Positions 21,865-32,396 of a stretch of 64,000 nucleotides of DNA are shown here, piece by piece. Source of the stretch: Gossypium raimondii. Taxonomy: Eukaryota > Streptophyta > Magnoliopsida > Malvales > Malvaceae. The DNA is taken from contig NC_068576.1 of NCBI RefSeq assembly GCF_025698545.1, forward strand, positions 50,254,390 through 50,318,389, given 5' to 3'. How positions within the stretch are numbered: position 1 is the stretch's first letter; each line of letters begins with the position of its first letter. The notes beneath the pieces were generated by a model. It ran no database searches. It worked only from the letters and a program-made list of their open reading frames with translations, and was not told where the DNA came from. The translations under genes were made by a program, and so were the position numbers.

Positions 21865-24769
21865 TGTCGAAACCATTTTTTTGAAAAAGGGGAATCGACT
21901 TTTAAAAATGAAAATGGGAGTCGCTACCGATATTTTATTAAGGTGTGATCGGCTCACCTTGAAAATGATTTTGGTCTACGAAATTTGAGAAAACAGGTTC
22001 AGAAGTCGGTTACGCACGAGGAAGGGTTAGCACCCTCGTAACACCCAAAATTGGTACCGAATTGATTGTTTAATGTCTTAGTGTCGAGAATTTGAAAAGA
22101 TTTTAAAAATATGATCCTTCCCTTTTTTATTGATGTTAATTTTATAAAAGATGCTTGTATAAATCGAGGCGAATGCTAAAGACCTTATTGTCTCAGAGTA
22201 ATAAAATGTCATGCCCAATACATTAGGACACGACATTTTTAGTCCTCGAGAATAAGCTTGTCTTTTGATTTTCAAAACCCTTGCGGCGAAGTTAAAAAGG
22301 GATATTCAATTGCTTTGAATCAAATGAAAAATTGAAACCCAATACGTTAGGGCACAATTTCTCGAAATTCCTAGCATTGAATATAACCCTTATTATTATT
22401 TTTTAAAATCTTCATTTCGAGAAAACGACATGTCACATCCAATGCGTTAGGGCACAACGTATCGAATTCCCGAGAATGAGCTTTTTATTTATGTTTTAAT
22501 TTAAAAGGATACTCGGTTTCTTAGATTCAACGAGGAAGATTGGAGTCCAGTGAGTTAGGACTCAATCTTTACGATGATCCCAAATTCCGAGTGTCACGTT
22601 ATTTTTGAAAACTTGTATGAAATAACTTTGACACTTGTAATCTTTTGAATGAATAACGAAATAACATTGTACATCGGGAAAAGCTAATTTACAAACTAAA
22701 ATCAATACTAATGAGTTACAAAGAATCAATTCATGCGAATAAGTTATACAATAAGCATAAAAGCAATCATACCGCACATTAAACCAATATTAATATTCAT
22801 ATTAGAAAGGTAAATGAATTAAAAGGTAGTTAGGGAATCATCTAACAAAAACAATGAGAAAAAAATAAAATATTTGAAATCGTCAATAATAGGTTATACG
22901 TATATGAATAAAGAATTAAAATAAATAATATATTTGCAAACTTGAAATATTCAAAATAGAAAAGAATGATATACACATTTTAAAATAAGTAATAGATGGA
23001 GTGGAAAACTTAATATAAATAAATTACGCATAATAATATATAAAAGAGTTGAAATAAATAAAATATATAATAAAATAGGGTTTGAAAGAAATAAGCTATT
23101 TATATATAAAAACATATGAAAGGATATGTAATAATATGAAATCGATAATATATTATATATATATATATATAAATAATTTATCACAAATTATATATATATA
23201 TGTATAGAAAAATATTAAGTAAGAATATTATTGTATAAATCTTAAAGCAAAGAACTATATAAGTGTAGTTAAAAATGTATTATAAAATAAAAATGTAAAA
23301 ATGTATAAATTATATTGAAATTGCAACAAGAATGCATAAGATTGTACATGATAAATCTAAAATAATGTTAATGATATGCTTAGAACAATAATATGTTATA
23401 ATATTAAAATAATATTGTAATAAATTTAAAATATACTAACTTTAAACATAAAATAATGCTAGATGTAAAATTAAATATATTTAAAAAATGATGAATATTA
23501 AAATAAAATAAAATTTGAATACATTTAAATTAAACAAAAACATGCTAGATTGCGTTAAATTCAAAATTAAAAGAGAAAATAAAAATAAAATAACATTAAG
23601 GGCCACAAAGGAACGCACGAACAACTTGGGGACTAAAAGGGTAAATACCCCTTCCCTCAAAACGCAGCGTTGCATTTGACTAAAATGAAACAAAAGAAAA
23701 TCGAGAGCTTAAATTTAAAAAGAAAAAAAGGACTGAATTTAAGTGTGTTAGAAACGCGGAAGGACCGCGTGCGCAAATAACCCATCCTCACGAAACACGC
23801 CGATCCTCCCCAGGTCGGGTCACCGCGCGGGCTGCAACATCTAAACGGCATCGTATCAATAATTAACGTAAAAATAAAAAAAAAACCTAATCTAAATCTA
23901 ATCTGCTATTTGAAAACAAAAGAAAACTAACTAAAAAACCTAAGCACTCTGCGCCGTTCTGCATTCATCACTTTCTAAGGCCTTTCATCTTCGTTTCAAC
24001 TCTGATGGCCGCGGAGAGAAAGTGAAAATCTAGCCTCTAGGTACGTCTAAACACTCTAATCTCCCTTTTTTATCTTTCGTTGAATGATTTGCATTCGAAA
24101 CACCAAAGAAAAAAAAGGAAAAGAAGCAAGAACAAAAAAAGGCGAAAGTTAAATCACCTTTCGGTTTTTTTCTGAATTTTTTTTGTATTCAATATATGTG
24201 TGTATGTCCAACCTTACAAACACTAAAAAAATGGTCTTATATAGTCGAATCAAAAAGAAAAGAAATAAATCAAAATAAATTTGGTTTTTTTCTGCCATAT
24301 TTACCTATTTTCCTTTTTTATTTTTTTCGTTTTTTTGCTGCTTGTTTGTTTGTTTGCGTTGTTTGTTCGCCCTTCTTGCAGGTACGGAGGAGTCTAGCTG
24401 GTGGTACAGAGACCAACGTGGTGTGGAGGCACTGCATGCGTGGGGAGTGGCTCGGCACGCGCAGAGGGTGGCCTTGGTGGCTGCGGCGCTGGCGAAAACC
24501 CTAGAAGCCTCTAGGGTACTCCACTGATTCGGGCTGAGTTCCGGGCCTGAGAGATTCGGGTTTAGAAAATTGGGTTTAGGGTCTGTTAAATTTGGGTAGT
24601 TTAGGTTAAAATGGTTTGGGCAATATTGTAGTTGGGTTTTGGGCTAAACGGGTTAGTTATTATTGGGCTGGATGTAAATGGACATTAAAGATGGACTTTT
24701 AATTTTTATTGGTTTATATTTTTTGTTTATTTATTTCTGATTTGGGCCGGGCAAATTTGGGCCATTACA
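21865..24769 (-). mobile_element. Ty3/Gypsy solo LTR, family A
   Basis: A 2905 bp LTR in minus orientation beginning TGTAATGGCC and ending GGTTTCGACA, flanked by a perfect 5 bp duplication CTCAA (21860-21864 and 24770-24774). No internal retrotransposon region is present, so it is a solo LTR formed by LTR-LTR recombination. It contains four dispersed motifs with the core 'CCTAACGCATTGG' (read on the minus strand) and the 'GGTGAGCCGATCACA' block, both shared with 3281-5949. Frames inside (for example on the minus strand at 22951-23851 and on the plus strand at 24196-24527) are not genes. Confidence 0.92.
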
Positions 24770-26420
24770 CTCAAGTTATCAAATGGGAGTCAAAGTTTGA
24801 GAAGTATTCTTGCTATGACTAAAACTATAGCATATTTTGTGCTTTCTATTCAAATAGGATATTCTGTGCTTTCTATTCACTTCTCAATTGCTTCAGATTA
24901 ATGTATATGTAGGATCTCATATTGTTTGTTACACATCCTTTTAGGTGAATTCATGTTATTTTTTCTCCTTTGTCAACATAATAACCATTTTATCTCTGTC
25001 TATGACTGAAACTATAGCATATTCTTAATTCTTATTATAGAGATGGATTTTTGTGCAAAATCATGTAGTTTAATTTTCTGGGCTCTGATTGTCACATCAT
25101 CGTATGATGCTCTAATGTGGTATGAACTTTAGACAATGTTATGCTTTCAACAGTAACAGAGTCCATTTTGAGGAGTCAAATATGTGTCTTTCAGGTTGAT
25201 AGCAAATCAATTGAGTTCTCTAAGTTGGTAGGTATTTGACTGTTTTACTTACTTGGGATGCACCCTTTTTCTGGTTCTTCATCATATGTTTGTTTTGACG
25301 TTTGAGGATGTTAAATCATGGTTCAATGGCAAATATTTTTCATCTTCCCTCTATGTTTTCCTGCTCCTATATTGACTTTCCTGAAAGAGTCTGATTGAAC
25401 TGATGAACACATACATAATGTGAAGTATGTTCTTCTGCTACAGGTTTTAGTGTTTCTATGTCATTCTTTTGTGATTGATGGTTTTGTATGTTAAATGAAC
25501 AATTTGTTTTATACTTGTCTCAGTAGCAGAAGAAGATTATATAGTTAAAGAAGAATGAGTCAACCTAAAATCAAGTGTCGTGTGGGTAAAAGTAATGATG
25601 TTACGATTTATTATTTTTAATTTATCTCGATTTATTATTTTCAAAATCACATTGTTCCCATTATTTACATATATCTTCATGTATATGTAACATCCTTTAC
25701 TATTAACTTTTTATTTATGTAAATAATGCGACTATATATGTAAAAAGAGAAATTTTTGTATATATCTTCAGTTTATTAAGGAGAAAATAGTTAAAGAATA
25801 ATGGGACTATACACACTAAAAATCGTATTCTTATGTGTCATTGTTCCTTTTACTGTTAACTTTTTATTTGTGCCGATGCTTGTTGTTTGTTGCCAAGTAT
25901 TATTTTCTTGATTTGGATGAGTTTTCTGCTGGTTATCAATATAGTACTCTTCAACCTTTACGTGTACTCTCCAATTTAAAACGGGAGCTAAACAACTTAT
26001 TGCTTATTTATCCTAATGTTTCCCCCTTTTTTATTTCGCTTCAAGCAGCACAACGATGGTTGTTCCTTGAATCTGCTTGTGATTCTTGTCTCTTCTTTAT
26101 TTATCCTAATGTTTCCCCCTTTTTTTTAATGTCTGCAGCGACAAGAGCAACTATCTAAATCTATCCAAAAGCAAGAGGTAGTTTAATGTCTCTAAAAATT
26201 CCTTTATTCATTTTGAAAAGATAGTCATAATCAATTATCATTTCTATATCCTCGTTATTGTTTCACATGGATCTTTGTGAATTTTTTCTTTAGTGTTCAT
26301 CTTATGGCTTTCATCCATTCATGATGTATTATTCTTATTTTTTATGAAACTATATTATTATATCTAATTATATATTTATGGTTTTATGTCGGTTGACATT
26401 TAAAATCAAGATAATAATAT

Positions 26421-27548
26421 ATGGTAAATACACGAAATTTTGTGGAGGGAGATAGTACCTTAGCAACAAAAGTTGTTTGGGATGATGAGTTGACGTTGAT
26501 ATTTTGTGAACTTTGCGTGAATGAAGTCAATGCTGGTAATAGACCAACAACTCATCTAAACTCAAAAGGATGGGAAAATGTCATTGCTCTTTTTCAAGCA
26601 AAAACACAAAAAAAATTTATGGAAAACCTCAATTGAAAAATAAGTGAGATACATTAAAAAAGGAATTGAGGTTATGGAGGGAGTTGCTTAAGGAATCTAC
26701 GGGTATTAAAAAAGACGGTCAATGCTACCGAAGAATTGTGGGCTGAAAAAATACAGGTTAGTGTTACCTTTATCATTATTTTAATGCATAAAGTTTATTG
26801 AAATTAATAATTTACAATTATAAAAATCTTAGTATAACATTTAACATTTAACATTTAACATGTTATGTAGGAAAATCCTGATTTTAAAGGATTTAAGAAG
26901 AAAGGAATTGAATCACAATTGAATGAGTTAATGTGGCAAATGTTTGGTGGCATTGTAGCAATTGGAGAGAATGCATGGGCACCTTCATCTGCTGTTCTTC
27001 CAAGTGGGGTTCCTATGGGAGATGGTACACCTAATGAGGGATTTGGTGATTCAGATGAACATAGTAATGAGAATGAAGGTATTCCTCCTAATGAGGTATC
27101 ATCAAACCTTTCTCATGAAACTCCTAATCGAAGAAAGCAAACACTTGGGGTTGTACACGGTAAAAGAAAAAAATTAAGTTCAAGTAGAAAATCATCAAGA
27201 AATACATTAACTACTCATATTGAAAAATTGTGTGAGAGTATGACTAGTCCAAGGAAGTCAGTGAATGAAATTATTTTTCCTCACTCTCAATATACCATTT
27301 CAAATGCAATGGATGCTTTGCGTGTTTTGGGAGATGAAATTCCAAAAAAAGATGAAATGTACTATTTTGCCATCAAAATGTTCCAAATACAGGTGAAACG
27401 AGAAGTATTTTTGAACTTAGATCCAAATGATAAGGTTTGGTGGCTTCGACGTGAGTATGCTGAACAAAATTCAGTTGCATCATTTTCATCCTTGGTAGCA
27501 ACATCCTCATTTCCCTTCCAACCATACCATCAACCACCTCCACCATAA
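26421..27548 (+). pseudogene. PIF/Harbinger ORF1, Myb/SANT-like DNA-binding protein, disrupted
   Basis: ORF1 proteins of PIF/Harbinger elements work with the transposase by binding the element ends. Exon 1 starts at 26421 (MVNTRNFVEG) and encodes the tri-helical Myb/SANT-like domain: WDDELTLIFCELCVNEVNAG, then LNSKGWENVIALFQAKT. Around 26610-26650 the frame breaks; the homologous continuation (LRLWRELLKESTG type) is in another frame and a TGA stands where the family has a Trp codon. After an intron, exon 2 (26871-27548) is open to its stop: ENPDFKGFKKKGIESQ, a Ser/Asn-rich linker with RRKQT and KRKKLSSSRKSS basic patches, and a C-terminal EMYYFAIKMFQ...WWLRREYAE helix region. The exon limits are my reading. 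Confidence 0.8.
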
Positions 27549-27720
27549 ACTCCTTAGAATTATTATTGTAATATAACTATACTACTTTTTTTATATGTAA
27601 AACTAATGTATGATATTTTTTATGTTTGATATTTGTATGCTATGCTTTTAATCAAGTTTCTGTGTTGTATAGAATGTCACGAAATATTAATTTATTTTCA
27701 TTTAATTAATTTTTCAGGTT

Positions 27721-29163
27721 ATGGATGAATTTAATAATATGTATAATAGTTTTGGTATGAATTATGATACCCCTGAATTAAGTGAAGAAGCTCAACGAAG
27801 AATAGCCACAATTATTACCCAAGTTGAGCACAACAATCATCATGAAGATGAAGAATATGCGTTAAGTAGTGTATTGGTACACCATGAAACTTATTTCACT
27901 ATGCAACCGCGTATGGATTCAAATTATACAGGTCAAATGTGGGTGGACGAAGTATTAAATGGGCATGATGATCGTTACATGAATAGTTTTAGGATGCCAA
28001 AAAATATATTTCATAGCTTGTTGCATGATTTGCAAACAAATTATGGCTTAAAGCCTGGGAAAGTATCGGCGATGGAGAAGTTAGCATTATCATTGTACAT
28101 TCTTGGAAATAGAGAATCAAATTCAAATGTAAAAGAGCGATTTCAACGATTTGGGGAAATTGTTAGTCAAATTTTTACTGATATGTTGCATAGATTTGCT
28201 CGAATGGGAATAGACACGATTAAACCCACTGAAGGTCAATTCGAGGAAGTACGGAACCATATTCAACATGATACAATATATTGGCCTCACTTTAAGGTAA
28301 AATTTACACAATCTTTATATTTTTAAAATATAAATTATTTATAACTTTTATCTCATTAGTTGTATTTATTTTAAAGGATTGTATAGGGGCCATAGATGGA
28401 ACACACATAAAAGCATGAATTTCGCCTTCTTGTCAAATACCTTATATCGGACGGAAAGGTGAATCAACTCAAAATATTATGGCAGTTTGTGACTTCAACA
28501 TGTGCTTTATTTTTGCATTTCCTGATTGGGAAGGAACAGCACATGATAGTAGAATTTTTTTTTTACAAGCACTTAGAAAACAAGAGTTAAAGTTTCCACA
28601 CCCTCCACCAGGTTGAACTTTAATTTTTTAATTAATTTTTACATAAAAATATTAAAATTTTTAATTTATTTTTAAACTTGATATTATGTTTTACTTTTTT
28701 GTAGGAAAATATTATCTTGTGGATTCAGGATATCCACAAATGGCAGGTTTTCTAGGTCCATATATGGGGGAACAATATCATTTACCTGATTTTCGTCGAG
28801 GTAATCATCAAGTATCTGGAAAAAAAGAAATCTTTAATCATGCCCATTCTTCGTTACGCTCTGTGATTGAACGAATATTTGGAGTGTGGAAAAAAATTGT
28901 CAATATTAAGAGATATTCCAAGTTATTCATTCAACAAGCAAGTTTTAATAGTTATTACAACAATGGTTTTGCATAATTACATTCGAAGACATGCTTGGTC
29001 AAATGATGAGGATTTTCGAGAATTTGAGAATATACCCGACATGCCAGTCTCTTCAAACCATTTTGATAGAGGTGAATCGAGTTTTTCTAACAGAGAAAGT
29101 GACATTGAAATCACGATGTTAAGGGAAACCATTGCAACTAGTTTAATGAATCCATATTTGTAA
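27721..29163 (+). pseudogene. PIF/Harbinger transposase (HARBI1-like DDE_4), disrupted
   Basis: The transposase cuts and integrates the element. Three exons are visible: 27721-28296, 28377-28611 and 28705-29163. Exon 1 carries the N-terminal helix region (LHDLQTNYGLKP, LALSLYILGNRESN). The catalytic acidic residues are present: Asp in GAIDGTH (exon 2), Asp in LVDSGYP and Glu in VIERIFG (exon 3). Two lesions disable it: TGA at 28416-28418 directly after THIKA, where relatives have Trp, and a frameshift in the A-run at about 28888-28895, after which the homologous C-terminus (ending in MVLHNYIRRHAW and an acidic tail) is in another frame. It faces the same way as ORF1, 170 bp downstream. Confidence 0.88.
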
Positions 29164-29889
29164 AAACATTTTGTACCATAACCTAATTTCTAGTAATAAT
29201 GAAACTTGTTATGTCTTATGATACTATTTTTTTTATTAAAAACCATCCGTTTAGTTACTTCAAATTTTGATCCAAGTATAATGTTACTATTTGTGAAAAT
29301 AATATTTATCATTGTTATAAAAAATATTTAACTATAAAAATTTAAAAATAATTATCATTTTATCTAATAAATAATTTAAATTGATTATATAATTGATTAA
29401 ATATTGAAAGATACATTTTAATATTTTATTAAATGAATTTATAAATTCACATATTTTAATAATTTTAAAAAAGTAAAATAATTTTAAAAAACTTTTATTA
29501 TATATCAATTCTAATATGATGTCCTTAATAGTCATTTTTTATTCTCACCTCACCGCTACAGCTGCGTTTGAATCCAAACACACACTCCACCATTGTTTCT
29601 AATCTCACTACTACAATATCCAATCTCACCGCTATAATAACTAACCTCACCGCCACCGCTGTTTTTAACCTCACCAGAGGTAAACACATCGCCCATCCAA
29701 ACTAAGCCTAAATCTCATAAGTGGGATTTGTCTTGATAAACATTAATTATCAACAATATTCAAATGTTGATTATTTGTAATAGTAATTTTAAATTTATTT
29801 GTATTTTTTCGAAAAAAAAAAGTTAGGGCCACAACTCACAAATCAAGTGATATTAATTAAGTCTATGAATTTAAAAAATAATACTAAAT

Positions 29890-30070
29890 GTCGATTGAGT
29901 CTTAGTTAAATTGGTATGGATGTTGTTGTTGATATAAGAGAATGTGGGTCTGAGTGCGTCGAAATGCATTATCCTCTTGTTTATGGGTTGAGGAGGGACT
30001 ATAAGTAATATTTGACATTGTGTAAAAAAAATAAATATGATCAGAACCTAAAATGAAATTATTAAAAAAG
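29890..30070 (+). mobile_element. tRNA-derived SINE, copy 1
   Basis: A 181 bp element flanked by a perfect 13 bp duplication AATAATACTAAAT (29877-29889 and 30071-30083) and ending in an A-rich tail (ATTATTAAAAAAG). Pol III-like boxes are visible: A-box region TTAGTTAAATTGGTATGG, B-box region GGGTCTGAGTGC. A second copy at 31558 matches along its length. Confidence 0.82.
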
Positions 30071-30235
30071 AATAATACTAAATATTGTTTTTGTGTAAAA
30101 TATTATCCAATCAAAAGAAATTAAGTTTCTCCCAAAAAAGCAGAAATTAAGTTGTATTAGAGATTATTTTAAAAAACCATAATTTTAAATATTTTCAAGA
30201 ATTACATCTCTTTTCCAATACCATTCAAGAGTTTG

Positions 30236-30567
30236 CATGTATAGGAGCCGAAATAATAGTAGACCCCCTCCATAGTATTAGGTAACGATACATGAAGAGG
30301 AAATTGGGTAGATTTAGCAACTGCACCGGTAAATAATAAAGAGGCACATAAAGTAACAAATAAAAAATGAACCTCATTATTATAAATCAAGTTATTAAAT
30401 ATTTTAAACAAGTCTTGAAATTCGAAACTTCCCGCTATCCAATAAAAACCTAAAATTCCTAATAATAAACCAAAATTGCCTATCCGATTAGTTACAAATG
30501 ATTTTTGACAAGCGTTTTCCACAGCAGGCCGTGTCAACCAAAAACCTATTAATAGATAAGAACACAA
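30236..30567 (-). pseudogene. ndhF: Nuclear-integrated chloroplast ndhF fragment (NUPT)
   Basis: The minus-strand product [39 protein letters not shown], then [14 protein letters not shown] and FPLHV.LP..MEG matches the NAD(P)H dehydrogenase subunit 5 of plastids (NDH complex, thylakoid membrane). Only about 110 of some 740 residues are present. The frame shifts by one base after MEG, yet the DNA still resembles ndhF to the ATACATGC at about 30237. Several substitutions at conserved positions show age. It has no start region, promoter or partner genes; it is a dead copy of organelle DNA. Confidence 0.85.
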
Positions 30568-30570
30568 AAT

Positions 30571-30634
30571 ATAAATTTATATCAAATTTGATTATTTAGC
30601 TTATAAATTTATATCAAATTCGGTTATTTAGCTT
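30571..30634. repeat. Two tandem 32 bp units beside the ndhF fragment
   Basis: ATAAATTTATATCAAATT followed by (T/C)(G)(A/G)-TTATTTAGCTT, repeated once with two changes. It directly abuts the plastid-derived segment and may reflect repair at its insertion junction. Confidence 0.85.
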
Positions 30635-30639
30635 AGGTA

Positions 30640-31555
30640 AAAATTTTCTCTTTTTTTCTCCAAGCTTTTTGCTTCTTATCTTTTATTTTGCTTGGCCATA
30701 ATGCCAACCTCCAGGCTAGTTATCGCCCGCCTTTTTCCTCTCTCATCAACCCTTTCTTTCTTTATTTTTCTTATTCACTGCACACGTATTCTCTTTGTTC
30801 AGTTTGTAGATCTATTTTATGGGTATCTTTGTTGTCTTCGCAAGTTGTGATGGACAGATGACGGTGCCTATCGTTCGCTAAAACTCCACCAGTCACTAGT
30901 AGTTTTTCTTAGAAATTGGGTGGCTATTCGTCAACTTCTTAATCTGTTTCTGTTTTGAGAGTATTTCAGAATAATAAATGGTTTCACGTGTTGATTTGGA
31001 CTCGTGCTATCTTAAGTTTTATATGTTTTTTTGGTTTGTTTTTCCATCGTCTAACAAGTCTTCAGTTTTAGAGGTTTTTGTCTGCTCCTGTAGCACGTTT
31101 TTTAGTCTTGCTTATGCATGTAATTTTAGTTTTACATGTTATTTTAGGGATGATTTTGTTGTCGTTATCTCTAGTTTGGTGAATGCTCGATTCTTTTGTT
31201 GATTTTTGCTCGCCGTTTTGGACCATCAAGGACTGATTTTTTTACCATATTAAATGCTTACAATCATTCCAGATATGTTGTGCATGAGTTGTGATGAAGC
31301 CAATTGTCAACGTGTGATAATGTTCTATTGATGCTGAGGCTAAAGCCTTTATTATGTTGATGGAGCTTGTCCTTCACCATCTACGACGAGTGTTTGCTAT
31401 TTATTTTTCTTTGAATTGTATTATAATTTTTATGTTGGATTATATTTGTATTTAATTTAATAGTCAGGCAACTTAATTTATTTTTTAATATGTTAAATAA
31501 AAATATTGATATAAATAACAAATTAAAGAAAATATATCTTTAAAGTGTAAATCAT
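30640..31555. other. Spacer with T-rich strand, no gene called
   Basis: T-rich plus strand with a 74-codon low-complexity frame (30978-31202) that I do not accept. Around 31335-31370 a GCTGAGGCTAAAGCC segment gives AEAKAF, reminiscent of RNase H parts of plant LINEs, followed by a T-rich tail. Too little for a call. Confidence 0.4.
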
Positions 31556-31557
31556 AT

Positions 31558-31725
31558 TCAATTGAGTCTTAACTCGATTGGCATAAACATTATTATAAAT
31601 GTATGAGGACGTGGGTTTGAGCGCGCTGAAGCGTATTATTTTTTCATTTCCGGATTGAAGAGGTGCTATGAATAATTTTAAGTATTGTGATAAAAAATCA
31701 AGACCGAAATAAATAATAAAATTAT
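31558..31725 (+). mobile_element. tRNA-derived SINE, copy 2
   Basis: Matches copy 1 along its length: TTGAGTCTTAACTCGATTGG (A-box region), GTGGGTTTGAGCGCGCTGAA (B-box region), GAGGTGCTATGAATAATTTTA and an A-rich end. The flanking duplication is not clear. Confidence 0.7.
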
Positions 31726-31925
31726 TTTTAAAAAATCTTTTTACTTTTAAGAGATTCTTTTGAGTGGCTAACGTTACTGAAAATAATTGGTTAAGTAATT
31801 TTGATTACTTTTAGAAATCAGTTTCTGACAACAATAAAAGTCAACTTTTGTTTTTATATACACAAGGGTATCAGCATTTAATATTTTATTAATGCGATAA
31901 TTTTATTTTTAATATATTAAATAAA

Positions 31926-32388
31926 AGAGATAAATGTTAAAATTTTATATAATTTACAAGGTTATACATTAAACTTTAATTTTGATTAAATATTCTCATT
32001 TTATTAACTCTGTTATCTATGTGGCACGATTTTTAATAAGTCATATTAAAATTGCTGACATTATATTTTATCATATTAAAAAATAAATAAATTTAAATTC
32101 TTTCCACTTAAATTAAAAAATTCCTAGGAAAAGAGTTTCTTATTTCCTCCAAGAAACCTATAGGTGGAAATAATTTTAATTTAATTTGTTTGTTTTTAAT
32201 ATAATAAAATATCATATTAATAATTTACACATGATTTAACAAAAAATGTGCCACATAGATAATGGGTTAGCGAAATGGGAAAATTGAGCCAAATTTAAAG
32301 TTTGATGTATACAAATACGTCAAATTAAAGTTGATGTATAACATTGCAAATTCTATCAAAGTTTAGATATAATTTTGATATTTATCCT
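31926..32388. mobile_element. Foldback MITE with long inverted arms
   Basis: A 463 bp palindromic element: GATAAATGTTAAAATTT..., TTATACATTAAACTTTAATT, TTATCTATGTGGCAC on the left recur in reverse complement on the right (complements of ATGTGCCACATAGATAATG, TTAAAGTTGATGTATAA, TTTTGATATTTATC). The centre is near 32150. It is flanked by an 8 bp identical stretch TAAATAAA (31918-31925 and 32389-32396), within the 8-9 bp range of hAT/Mutator-type elements. Confidence 0.75.
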
Positions 32389-32396
32389 TAAATAAA

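Larger units (their letters stand above)
21423..29708 (+). mobile_element. PIF/Harbinger DNA transposon, two-ORF type, with nested solo LTR
   Basis: The ends are GGCTTCCTTTGGATG and, in reverse complement on the right, GGCTTAGTTTGGATG (15 bp, two mismatches), flanked by a perfect TAA duplication (21420-21422 and 29709-29711). The 3 bp TWA target duplication is the hallmark of PIF/Harbinger. Inside are the two expected genes in plus orientation: a Myb/SANT-like DNA-binding ORF1 (26421-27548) and a DDE transposase ORF2 (27721-29163). Without the inserted LTR and its duplication (2910 bp) the element is 5376 bp, a normal autonomous size. Both ORFs carry lesions, so it is probably not autonomous now. 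It also holds an exon-like RRM fragment of a host gene near its left end. Confidence 0.9.

Noticed and set aside
31330-31480. Possible LINE RNase H tail (AEAKAF...) with a T-rich end
   Set aside because: Only six residues fit the motif and there is no reverse transcriptase nearby.
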